From Auxenochlorella pyrenoidosa (Eukaryota; Chlorophyta; Trebouxiophyceae; Chlorellales; Chlorellaceae): 59,489 bases of DNA. The stretch covers positions 186,931 through 246,419 of the forward strand of contig KQ482029.1 in assembly GCA_001430745.1 (NCBI GenBank), written 5' to 3'. The notes under the pieces are model-generated. The model made no database searches. It was given only the letters and a program-made list of their open reading frames with translations, and was not told the origin of the DNA. Of the stretch, positions 36,066-46,607 are shown one piece after another (the first letter of the stretch is position 1; each line of letters opens with the position of its first letter). A program made the translations under genes and the position numbers.

Positions 36066-39000
36066 ATGCCGGTGAGGGGGCGCTCAGGGCGCGGGGTGCG
36101 GGCGCCTATTGAAACGGCTTCACAACTCCCACCCCAGTCACCCACCGCATGCGCCTGCCACCCGCCGCAGCACGCGTCGGAAAAGGACACGGCAGCCAGG
36201 CCGGACGCCCAGGAGGCCGCGGAGGAGGCAGCACTGCCCTCGGCAACCAGCTGCTTGGCCGGCGCTGACGCGCCGGCACAGGCGGCTGGGCTTGCGGCAG
36301 CAGCAACTGCATGCTCCCAACAGCCGTTTGATACCCAGCAGCAGCAGCAGGATGTGCAGCAAGATCAGCAAGATGGGGACGGCTGGCGAGCAGACGTGGT
36401 GCTGTTCGGCGCTGCGCTGTCACCCCCTCCGCCAGAGGATAGCGGCCTGCAGAAGAAGAAGCGCACGCGGTGGCTCGAGTTCCCGCCCGCCAGCCTGCAG
36501 TTTGCGATGCTGCTGTCTGAGAATAGCGTCAAGCTGAAGAGCTTCCACGTGCCGGGTGGGTGCTCAGCCCTGGTGGGTTCTGTGGCGGGCCCAGCCGAGG
36601 CTGTCCATGCATCCTGAAGCCCGAGTTGTCCTGCTGAAGCAGCGGCTTGGCTGCCGGGACGGTCACCAGGCTTGCAGCCTGCTACCTGACCCGCTGCAGA
36701 TGCCATGACGCGGCTGGCCTTCTGCCTGGAGGGCCACGAGAGCGGCAGTGTGTGCATGGTGCCGCCTGACGGCGGGCCGCCCTCGTTCTGGCCCTTCCAC
36801 ACCTACACCAACGCGAACGCCTACCCGTCGGTGAAGCTCAAGGTGCCCAAGGAGCTCTTCCGCGACCTAGGGGTGAGTCTGGTGGGGTAAGGACTGTGTC
36901 ATTAGCTGTTTGCATCAAACCTAGCGTGCACGCTGAGGGGCGCTGTGGCTGCCCCACCTTGGCTCTTGCGCCAGCTGTTTCCTTCAGTGCGCCCTTGCTG
37001 TAATTTGCACCGCATTGCCAGCGCCCTGCCAATTGAACCCGGCAATTTTGTGGGCTCCCAACCTCAGGTGTGTGCGGGGGATGTGCTGGCGGTGCGCAAC
37101 CTGGGCCCTCGCAATGCCGCCTTTGACATTTGGCGCACTGGGTCGCCCGAGGCAGCGGCATACCTGGAGTTCGAGCGCACAGCGCCAGGCGGCCGCCTGG
37201 TGGCTGCCGACGAGGCGGCTGGTGCAGCCGAGGAGCACGTCGAGGCGGGCCGCCAGCCTCGCCGCGCGCGGCGGCGGGCGGCTTCCGCAGACCGCCAGGT
37301 GCGCCCAGGTTGCTCGGGGTGCCACTGGTGGCCCGCACACCGGCATGAGGCCTCTGTGGATCTAACCCCCCGCAGCCTGCACCTGCACTGCAGGATGCAA
37401 ACCCGCTGCAGCAGCTCATGCTGCTCATTGATGCAGCAGAGCTGGAGGAGGAGCAGGAAGCAGCAGAGGCGGCGGCAGCAGGCGCAGCTGACGCACCAGG
37501 CGCAGGGGCAGCCAACCCAGCGTTTGCAGCAGCTTGTGCGCAGAGCGGGGAGTCCCTGCAGGCCCCGCAGCTGGTCAAGTCTGAGCCTCATGAGGAGCCG
37601 CTTGCGGCCTGGAGGTTGCAATGCGGGCAGTGCAGCAGGTGGCGCGTCGTCTCGCACGAGTGCCACCTGATCTTCCAGGTGCGGTCCAGCAAACATCGGC
37701 TGCGCGCAGGCGCATTTTCGCACCCGGGACAAGCTGGCTTTGTCTTTGCTGAGGCATTGGCGGTGCGTTTGCGAGATGCTGCTTGGCTGTTAGACATAAG
37801 CCGCCAAAGTCTGCCGCATCCCATGCTGCAGGCCAGCACAGGCTTCTGCGCAGACTTCGTCCGGCCTGACTGCACTATCTGCAGCTGCGAGCAGCCCTGC
37901 GATGGCTGCGGCCAGGCAGTTTGCATGTGCATGCAGCTGGCCAGTGCTGCGCAAGCGCTGTCGGCAGCTTTGCAGCAGCAGCAGCAGCAGAAGCAGCCAC
38001 CAACGTGGCCGCCAGTGCAGCAGCAGCCCTTGGCCCCTCAGCTCGAGGCAGGACGGCGCATTGTGGGGATGGCAGAGGCATTTCCCCCTCAATATGTAGC
38101 CACCAGCGGCAAGGGCAGGCGCTCCCCTGAGCAGGGCGCCGCGGATGAGCAGGAAGCGGCTGAGGAGGCGGCTGAGGAGGCGGGTGCTCGGGCCGGTGGG
38201 CGCGGCCGGGGCGGCAAGCGCCGCAAGCTGGCTGCCAAGTACACGGGCGTGGTTGAGAAGTGAGCGCTGGTTGTGAGGCGGGATCCAGCGGTGGGGCGGG
38301 CTGCGTACTGCAGGGAGCCAATGCCTGCTCTGTTTGTATGGCCATTTGCCCATGCTGGCTTGCTTCTTCACGCTGGCTCTGCACCTCCCTTGTCTGCAGA
38401 GGCCACAATCGCTTCCGTGCGGGCCTCACATACAAGAGCAAGACGATCTGGCTGGGTTACTTTGACTCGGCAGACAAGGTGGGGCGGTGCCCTGTGCCGA
38501 GAGCTTTGGCGCAAAGTGGCGCCGCCAGGCCCTGTGTGCCGGCTGCCATGACCCTGCAAACGTCACAACCTTTTGAGTAGCCTGCACTGTCATGCTGATT
38601 CTGTTTGCAGGCTGCCGAGGCTCGCGACAAAGCTGTGGTGCAGCTCAGGGGTGAGCGGTCCTGCGGTGTGCTCCGTGGCTCATGCAGCTTGCTGCGCACG
38701 GCTCCGGGCTGTGGAGTGTCGAAGCAGAGCCTGCCGGCATTTGCACGGGGGCACAGCCTTGCTTCTTTGCGGTGCTGCAGAGGTGCAATGCGTGAACTCC
38801 CCCCGTCCTTCCTCCTGGTGCAGGCGCCGACTCCAAGCTCAACATGCCCTGGCCGCCCGAGACCATCCAGGCCTGGCTGCAGGAGGAGCCCACCGGCGTG
38901 GTAGCAGCGGCGATTGCGAACGCCGAGGCTGCTGCCACGCCAGCAGCAGAGGGCCAGCTGGAGGCAGAGGCAGAGGCAGAGGCCACGGCAGCAGTGCCAG

Positions 39001-39401
39001 CAGCTGCCGCAGCCGCCGCGCTGTCAAACGCCCTGTCACCGGCAGGTGCGCTGCCCTGGGCGCCTGCGGTGTGGCTGCCAGTGCTGCCGCCCATGCGCCG
39101 CGCCACCTTTCCGCCGGGCGCCCTGCGCCGGGAGGCGCGCGCCGCCGCGCTGCAGCAGCTGGAGGCTGCCCTGGATGCGCTGTTCCCCTGTGAGGGCGGT
39201 GAGGGCGAGGTGGTTGCAGACGGCTCGGCGGGCTACGACGTGGCAGCGGCGCGCCAGCTGCTGGCGCCGCCGCCCCAGGTGGGCGACGCGCTGCGCCAGC
39301 TCAAGCGTGCGGCCGCTGAGGGTGCGGTGCTCGCCGGCGACCTCAGCCCCTCGCCCAGCGCCAGCGAGCAGGATGGCTCGATTCGGTGGCTCGTGCAGTG
39401 A
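36066..39401 (+). CDS. Putative transcription regulator with B3-like, CW zinc finger and AP2 domains
   Basis: Exons: first exon uncertain (ATG at 36066 with a 6-base exon is one option), then 36171-36555, 36700-36872, 37068-37298, 37376-37678, 37832-38259, 38400-38478, 38611-38650, 38824-39401. These give about 740 aa in frame. Order: Ala/Gln-rich start; a B3-like region (KKRTRWLEFPP, FAMLLSENSVKLKSFHVP, KLKVPKELFRDLGVCAGDVL), matching the F-x-K-x-L-S-x-S-D-V and G-D patterns; a basic stretch (RRARRRAAS); a CW finger (WRLQCGQCSRWRVVS + FCADFVRPDC); a Gln run; a basic RGRGGKRRK nuclear-signal-like patch; one AP2 domain (KYTGVVEKGHNRFRAGLTYK, IWLGYFDSADKAAEARDKA); and a long Ala-rich tail. CW fingers bind methylated H3K4, and B3 and AP2 bind DNA, so a nuclear role is expected. 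B3 is the least certain domain. Confidence 0.83.
37972..37990 (+). repeat. GCA trinucleotide run coding for Gln
   Basis: Six tandem GCA units that read as a poly-Gln stretch in the AP2/CW protein, between the CW and AP2 domains. Likely to vary in length between strains. Confidence 0.8.
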
Positions 39402-40145
39402 TGCACCTGCTAGGGGCGCAAACCACACAGCGACCAGCACTTTGCCCATTTGGAAAAGAACTCGCACGACAGAAAACAAACATAGCGCATGTACAGCAGG
39501 GCCATGGCCCGCATGTTGCGCACTATTTGCGCCATTCACTCCGGATTCATTTCCCTTGCCCTGCTTTTCTTTCATCCTCTCCGTATAGGCACTTGCATCC
39601 ATTCTAACTGCTGAGCATTGCTGCATTCTTGAATTCCCTCATTCGTTTCTTGTCTTCAGCTTCACCAGCCCTTCATAACCCCTGTAAGGTATTCACAGAC
39701 AGCTTGCTTGTGGCCAAGAGCGCAGGGCACCTGCTCTCAAGGCGTGCAGGGTGCACCCTCACTGAGGTGCCCTGTGACCTCCCCTGCATTTTTGGTGTCT
39801 CATGCTCCCGGTGACAGGCTGTATGCGCATGCAACCATCTTTCCCGAGCCACTTGCATGCCCCAACAACAACCGACATCTTGCACGTGGCTGACGCTAAC
39901 AGCAAGGGGCTCATGCCAGCCATGACGGCCAGCGCGGCTTCTGCACTTTGCACATCCACAGCCCTGGCTGTTTACAGCTCGACTATTACATTACTTCAGG
40001 CCTTCTGCGACGTATCTTCTCCCCTGAGGCCCGGTTTGCCGCACCACCAACTCAGTTCACCTTTGTGGCGTACGCAAGGGACGTGTCTGTGTGCTGTACA
40101 GCCTCCTTAACACCTATCGCCAGCGTACTTTGATCAGGCCCCGCG
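39402..40145. other. Intergenic: 3' UTR of the AP2/CW gene and upstream region of the RRM/dsRBM gene
   Basis: 744 bases between head-to-tail genes, with TGTAA at 39683-39687. It is more A/T-rich than its surroundings. No gene recognised. Confidence 0.45.
39683..39687 (+). promoter_or_regulatory. Putative poly(A) signal TGTAA for the AP2/CW gene
   Basis: TGTAA about 280 bases after the stop codon at 39401. Confidence 0.5.
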
Positions 40146-43100
40146 ATGGAGGAGGGGGGTGGAAACGGGGTGCCCGATGGCCCTCCTCCGGCTGTGGAGA
40201 AGCTTCTCGTGCTCCCTGATGAGCGCGAGCTTCCAGGCGCAGTCACACCCGGCGAGGCCACGCCGGGAGGCGCGCTGCACGAGGGGTGAGGCTTTCGGTG
40301 GCAACTGGGGGGCCCTTGCAACAGTTTGGTCCACCATCCCATGAAGCGCATGAAGGCGTTTGATGGATCGGTGGCGATGCCCTGGGCTGGCTCGCCCTGC
40401 CGCCGCTGAGCGCCGCCCTCTCCCCGCCACCGCTGCCTGGTGCAGGCGTGCTGTCGAGGGTGCAGAGGCTGAACCCTCGCCCATGGCAGTCGACGGTCAT
40501 GCAACAGCAGCTGCAGTGGCGATTGAATCAGCTGCAGGCCAGCAACCCGCTGTAGCTTGCGAGTCCGCGTTGCCAGAGGAGGAGACGGCGAGGGCTGTCG
40601 CCGCCCTGGCTGCCCGGCAGACCACTGCCCTTGCAGCAGCAGCAGCAGCAGCAGCAGGAGAAAGAGCAGTGGGGGCAGAGAGACCTGCCACCGGGTCTGA
40701 AACGCCTGCAGCTGCAGAAGCAGACGCGCCTGCTGCAGCTGAGCCCACCGCAGGGGCCGCGGCACTGGGCGCAGCGCCGGCCGGCAGGGTGCCAGCCCGG
40801 GCGCTGTACGGGCTCCCCATTGAGGAGGACACAGGCAGCAAGGCAGCAGCGCAGGGTGCAGCTGCAGCGCCGCCAGCGCCGCGTCCCGGCAGCCGCGGCC
40901 GCGCCTTGCTGCCGCCCATGGAGGACGACGGGCGGCTGCCCGGCTACGCGCTGGGGCTGGCGGAGGAGCAGCCGGCGGAGAAGCGGGCGCGCAAGGGGGA
41001 CCACACGGATGAGGACCCGGCGCTGAAGCCTGTGGACCTCTTTGTTGGTACGGCAAAGGGATGGGGTGGGGGGGGGGGGGGTGTCGGGGGTTTTGGGGTG
41101 CCATGGCGCTGCCGGTGTCCGGGGCATGCTGCTGGTGGTCTACCACTCTCCTCGCTGCTAGGCATGCGGCGGCCGCCCCTTGAGCAGCCCATTCTGGATG
41201 CCCCTGCAGGCGGCCTCCCGCCTCACGCAGATGAGATGGGAGTGTTTGATGCCGTGGTGGCGGCAGGGGAGGTGGTGGGCGTCAAGCTCATCAGGCGCAA
41301 ACGCGACCGCGGGGACTGCCGTGGGTATGGTGAGGGCGTGCTGCCAGTCTGTGTTCTGCTTCTGCTGGTGACCCGGCCCTGCCTGCACACTGGTGCTTCG
41401 GCTGCGCCTGCTGCCGGTGCCGCACCGCCCAGTCTGGCGCCAATCGAGCCAGGTGCTTCCAGGCAGAATCCAGGCGTATGCAGCCTGGGCGCAGAGTGCG
41501 AGCTTCCTCTGGCGCCCCCTGCCGGTATTCATCAGTGGGCACCTTCTTCTCACCCACCGTTACCCGGCAGGCTTTGTGCGCGTTGCAAATCAGGAGGCAG
41601 CAGAGGCCGTCTGCCAAACAGTGAAGGAGGTGGGTTCTTGCAGGTTGTTTTTGTGTGCATAGGGCTGCGTCAGCATGGGCAGCGCAGGGATGCCCGCTCC
41701 TTGCTTCCAGTGACGCTGATGGTCTGCGTCTGTACCATCCTCCCATCAGCGCGCTGCCCTTGCCTGGCCTCAACTGGCCTCGTGCAGGCCTGCGGCGTGC
41801 CTGTGGCCCTCAGCATGCTGGGCGGGCAGCCGCTGGGGGAGCTGCACGCGGCGGCGCGGGAGCACTGCGCGGTGCATGCGCTGGCGGTGCCCGAGGAGGA
41901 CTGCTCGCTGCGCAGGCTGCTGGAGGCTGTGAAGCGGCAGCAGGACCCGGCAGCTGCCGTCACCACCGCGCTGGTTGCCGTGCTGCACGTGCCCTCCCGC
42001 CCGCGCCTGGCCTTCCCTGGCGGCCGACCCAGGCCCAAGCCCGCTGAGGCAGGCACAGCGCCCGGGTCGGCAGAGCAGGCACCCGCGGCGGCTGGGGAGC
42101 AGCAGGGCGGCAGCAGGGGCGAGGAGAAGCCGGCTGATCGCACGCTGGCTGGCAGCAACTACCTGGAGCGCTTCCCCGCTGTCAAGGCGCTGATGGAGCA
42201 GTTCAGGTGGGGGCCGCCCGCCGGGCCGCCGCCCCGCACATCGTGGCCTGGCGCCGGGAGGCAGGGATGCCAGCGCCCGGCCTGCACCCCTCATCCTCTC
42301 CTCGCCGGTGGCCTGCCCGGCGTGGCGCAGGGCGCGGGGGCAGGAGGCCAAGACGCCGCTGGCCGTGGTGAACGAGTACGCCGCCCGCCTGGCGCTGCGG
42401 GTGGAGCTGGAGGAGGCGGGCGCGGCAGAGGCGGGCGCCTTCACTGGTGGGCGGCAGCAGGCGCAGGGCAGGGGGGTGGGAAGGGGGGGGGGGGGGGGCG
42501 GGGCAGCTCAGAGAGTGCANNNNNNNNNNNNNNNNNNNNNNNNNNNNNNNNNNNNNNNNNNNNNNNNNNNNNNNNNNNNNNNNNNNNNNNNNNNNNNNNN
42601 NNNNNNNNNNNNNNNNNNNNNNNNNNNNNNNNNNNNNNNNNNNNNNNNNNNNNNNNNNNNNNNNNNNNNNNNNNNNNNNNNNNNNNNNNNNNNNNNNNNN
42701 NNNNNNNNNNNNNNNNNNNNNNNNNNNNNNNNNNNNNNNNNNNNNNNNNNNNNNNNNNNNNNNNNNNNNNNNNNNNNNNNNNNNNNNNNNNNNNNNNNNN
42801 NNNNNNNNNNNNNNNNNNNNNNNNNNNNNNNNNNNNNNNNNNNNNNNNNNNNNNNNNNNNNNNNNNNNNNNNNNNNNNNNNNNNNNNNNNNNNNNNNNNN
42901 TTTCCAGGTCAGCGCGGGTGCAGCCAGCAATCCTGGCCAGGCCCTGTGGGCGCCATGCCGCCAGCCATAACAGCGCCTGTGCGCCCTGTTCGCCCCCTGC
43001 CGCAGCCTCGGCAAAGCTGGTGGACGTGAGCGGCCGCCAGCTGGCCAGCAGCACTGGCAGCGGGCGCACCAAGCAGATCGCCAAGCAGGTGGGGCACAGC

Positions 43101-45497
43101 CCAGCACAGGTGGTGCGGCAGCAGCCACCTTGGCTGAGCAGCCATCGCCAGTGCAGAGGTCCTGGCCTGCGCCCTCGACAGTTTGACTGCTGGTTTTTCT
43201 GCCCGCCAATCCTCCACCTCCGCCACAAAAAATCGGCCGGGACGGCTTGTGTCCTGCAGAGCGCTCCTGCACTGTCCCGTGCCTGGTGCTCCCGCGCTGC
43301 AGGTGGCCGGTGCCGAGCTGCTCACCTCCATCCTGGAGACAACGCCTGCGGAGGACCTGCTGGCGCCGGGCAAGAGCAAGCAACAGTGGCAGCAGGTGAG
43401 CTGCTCTCAGCCAGGACGCACGCTTGCCTTGGCCTTGTAGCCCCCCCTCCCCCCCGGAATCGCAATCAGGTCTCGAGTAGCTTCCCTGCCTCCGCCCCTG
43501 ACATCTGCCTGCTGCCTGCCCTGCAGGCTCAGCAGCAGCGGCCAGCGTTTGGGCCCGAGGGCGGGCGCGGTCGAGGCGGGCGCATTGGACCGCTCAGCCG
43601 CATCGGCGGGCGGGCAGGTCCAGATCTCGCCAGCCGTGGTGGCTGGGGCCGCGCCGGGGGGCGGTTTGGAGAGCGCCCGCACTTCATGACGGCGCAGGAG
43701 GAAGGGGCCTGGGGGTACGGGCCCGGCGGCGCTGCTGTGCCCAACGCTGGCCAGGCCGTACGGCCGCTGCCCCAGGTGGCTTCTGGCGGCGGCTTTGGTG
43801 CTGCGCAGTATGGCAGGCAGCCTGGCGGTGTTGGCAGGACGATGCCCAGCGTGGGCGCCGGCTATGGCGGCGTGGTGCCCGGCAGCCAGGCACAGGTGCC
43901 ATCCAGCAGCCAGCTGGGCGGCACGGGATCAACAGGACCAGGCCAACTGGCAGGCTTTGCAGGTGGGGAGGCTCCACAATATGCGTGCCCTGCTCATCAG
44001 CCACCATCAGCAGGCAGCCCTGCAGAGCTAACTGTCGCAGCCCAGAGACGCCGTCAGCGTGCGTCCCGGCCCGACCTCACGCTGACCCTGATTGCTCCCC
44101 CAACTGCCTCGCAGGCGCACATGCCGCTAGCGCGCAGGTTGGGCTGCAGCAGCCGCTGCAGGCCCAGCAGGCCCAGCTGCAAGCGCAGCAGCAGCTGCTT
44201 GCCCAGCAGTTCCAGGCGCTGCAGCAGGCGCAGGCGCAGCTGCAGGCGCAGGCGGCAGCGCTTGCCGGCAGCGCGGCGCTCGGCGGCGTGCCCGCTGCGC
44301 TGGGCATGGCCGGTGCAGCCAGTCAACCCGTTGCAGCAATGGGTGGCGCTGCTGGCGGCGCAGCAGCAGGGGGAGCTGGCTCCCTTCCCCAGGTGTTCAG
44401 CGCCGTCGGGTCTGGGGCCCCCGCTGCAGCGCCCAGCTTTGCTGGCCCGCAACCCGCTGCATCCCTGCCACACCTGGGCACCCAGCAGCAGACAACCGCC
44501 CCCACTGCTGCTGCTGCTCCTCCGACTGCTGCCGCCCAGATTGGGGCTGCACCAGCACCTGGCAGCCTTGCCAGTGCCCCTTTCGCCGCAACCAGCACGC
44601 AGCCATCGCTGGCAGGCGGCGCATACAGCCCGATGGCATCGCAGCAGGCAGCGCAGCGTGCATCACAGGAGCTGGCGTTTGCCAGCTACCTTGCACAGCA
44701 GGCACAGCAGGCGGCGCAAGGGCAGGCGGCGCAGCCAGGACAAGCAACCCCTCCCTATGGCACCCAGGCGGCAACCCAGCAGCCACAGCAGGCGGCGGCT
44801 GCACCCGCCACGCAGCAGCGGCCAGTGCAGTACTCACAGCCTGCACGGGTGAACACGCAGCCAGCTGCTCCCATGCCCAGTGCTCCCACCAATTCGGGTG
44901 CTGCTCCGCCAGCTGCTGCTGGTGCAGAGCGCAAGTACATCAGCAACACCGCGCAGCAGCAGCAGGCAGCAGCAGCTCTGGCCCCTGCTACCGCGGCAGC
45001 TGCCCCTGCTGCCACAGCAGCGGCGGCATACCCCGTTTCTGGCTACGCATCAGCGGCAGGTGCTGTGCCGTATGACCCAGCGGTTGCAGCGGCTGCAGCA
45101 TACTATGGTGAGTGGCGTCTGTGAGCAAGTTGCGCTAAACAGCATCCTCGCCTCAATTTGATTGGGCAGCGCCTGCTTGTGCAGAGGAGTGCAAGCACAC
45201 AGCAGGAGCGGCTGGAGAGAAGGCACAGCAGCCTATGCGTACAGCAGCAGCGCTCCTGAAGCGCCTCTCTGAGATCATCCCACTCTGGCAGGTCAGCACC
45301 CCAGCGGCGCCTATGACCCAACGAATCCCTCGGCTGCCGCCGCTGCTGCATACCCTGGCTACTATGGAGGTGCGTACGCCCAACAACCTGCTGCATCCGC
45401 AGCTCCCGCAAGCGCCCAAAGCGGCGCTGGCGGGGCAGCGGTTGCAGCAGCCCCGGCTGCCTACCCTTGGCCTTACGGCGCCTACTACCCGCAGTAG
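40146..45497 (+). CDS. RNA-binding protein with RRM and double-stranded RNA-binding motif, Gln/Ala-rich tail
   Basis: Exons: 40146-40285, 40446-41047, 41162-41329, 41571-41629, 41788-42206, 42331-42446, 43006-43088, 43303-43395, 43527-43962, 44115-45107, 45292-45497; 1,104 aa in frame. Order: Ala-rich N-terminus; a basic patch (EKRARKGDH); an RRM-like domain with RNP2 as VDLFVG, an insert, then VVGVKLIRRKRDRGDCRGYG and FVRV (RNP1-like); a linker; a dsRBM (KTPLAVVNEYAARLALRVEL, GAFTASAKLVDVSGRQLASS, GRTKQIAKQVAGAELLTSIL); an RG/GG-rich region (GGRGRGGRIGPLSRIGGRAG); then about 500 residues rich in Gln, Ala and Gly ending in Tyr-rich sequence (AYPWPYGAYYPQ). The dsRBM joins perfectly across the N gap, so the gap is intron. 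Likely nuclear or RNP-granule RNA metabolism; target unknown. Confidence 0.86.
40633..40657 (+). repeat. GCA trinucleotide run coding for Ala
   Basis: About eight tandem GCA units, read as poly-Ala near the N-terminus of the RRM/dsRBM protein. Confidence 0.8.
42520..42900. other. Assembly gap (381 N) within an intron of the RRM/dsRBM gene
   Basis: Flanking exons 42331-42446 and 43006-43088 join in phase to give an uninterrupted dsRBM, so no exon is expected inside. A long G run lies just left of the gap (from about 42482). Confidence 0.8.
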
Positions 45498-46607
45498 GCC
45501 CCTGTAAACTGGGCCCAAGGGGAGGCACAGACTGCTGGTAGGGACGGGGAAACCGCCTTTGCTTGGACGCGGATCCCATCGCTCAACCATCTGTGCATAC
45601 GTTGCTCCTTCCTTGAAACCTCATTGATCGATTCACACCTGTAGCTCGCGCCGCCCAACCTATCAAAGTTGTTTTCTAAAGGCAAAAGCAGGGGCAGCAT
45701 GCAGCAGGTGCTCCAGGGAGCAGGCTGCAAACATGGAACCTACATGTAGCGCCCAGGCTGATGGTCTGTGCCGACTGCTTCCACGTGCTGGACTGACCTG
45801 CACAGCCTAGGTTGTGCATCAGCCTTGCGCACTGCAAACGTGGCGCAAGTCGGCGCCATGCAGCGAGGGTTGGGGAGACACAGCATGGGGACTGCAGAAA
45901 GCACACCATATTTTTGATGCTGGTTAGATGCGCAAATACAAAAAACCAGTGCAGGGTTGTTAAGGCACACGCCGCCCGTGCCTGCGGGGTGAGCTTCACC
46001 CCCCACCCACCCACCCAAGCAACGCTTGCATGCTTGCCGCAGCCCGCATTGCTGCTTCGTAAACTTTACTGTTTCAGTTGTTGTTTTAGTTGTTTGAAAA
46101 CAATAGGCGACCCCACGGCAAGCCAGGTTGGGAGAGCCTGGTTGGGGCCCCTGTTCCACTGAGCTTGATGGGCTGAAGGGCGGCACGCCCTGCAGGCTGG
46201 GTGGTGCGCAGTGGGAGGGGCAGACTTGGCATATGCTCCAGGTCTTGTTCTACCATTCATTTCCGAGAGTATCGCACTTGGGGGGATCATGTGCTGGAAT
46301 TGATTGGTGGTTAAGCGACCCTGCGGCACGCAGCGCGTGCAGCAACGGGCCGACAGCATGCCGCGCAGCATGAGAGGGTCATGGCGCGGCCCTCTCCTAC
46401 CTGTTGCTCTTCTTCTGCAGGATCTTGCCCTGACAATTGCCAAAGTATTCACCTTGTCCTTGGTCCGCACTGATTTCATCGTCGCGCGCTGTGACGCCGG
46501 CTTGGGCGTCGGCATTCATTTGAAAGCCAGATCGGCTTGCTGTTGCTTCCGACACGTGCGCAAGAGCGTCCTGGCCCTCTCCGGGGTTTCCAGCTTTACC
46601 GCGAGCG
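45498..46607. other. Intergenic: 3' UTR of the RRM/dsRBM gene and upstream region of the TBC gene
   Basis: About 1.1 kb with a TGTAA at 45503-45507, directly after the stop. The middle (about 45880-46110) is distinctly more A/T-rich. No coding sequence or RNA gene recognised. Confidence 0.45.
45503..45507 (+). promoter_or_regulatory. TGTAA six bases after the stop of the RRM/dsRBM gene
   Basis: It matches the poly(A) signal, but it is so close to the stop that use would leave almost no 3' UTR. It may be chance. Confidence 0.3.

Noticed and set aside
35970..36170. ATG at 35970 as start of the AP2/CW protein by reading straight through
   Set aside because: It gives Arg/Gly-rich sequence with no similarity, and a strong CGCAG acceptor lies at 36170. 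The first exon was left uncertain instead.
42520..42900. A missing exon of the RRM/dsRBM gene inside the N gap
   Set aside because: The exons on both sides join in phase and give a complete dsRBM (GAFT + ASAKLVDVSG), so no residues are missing.
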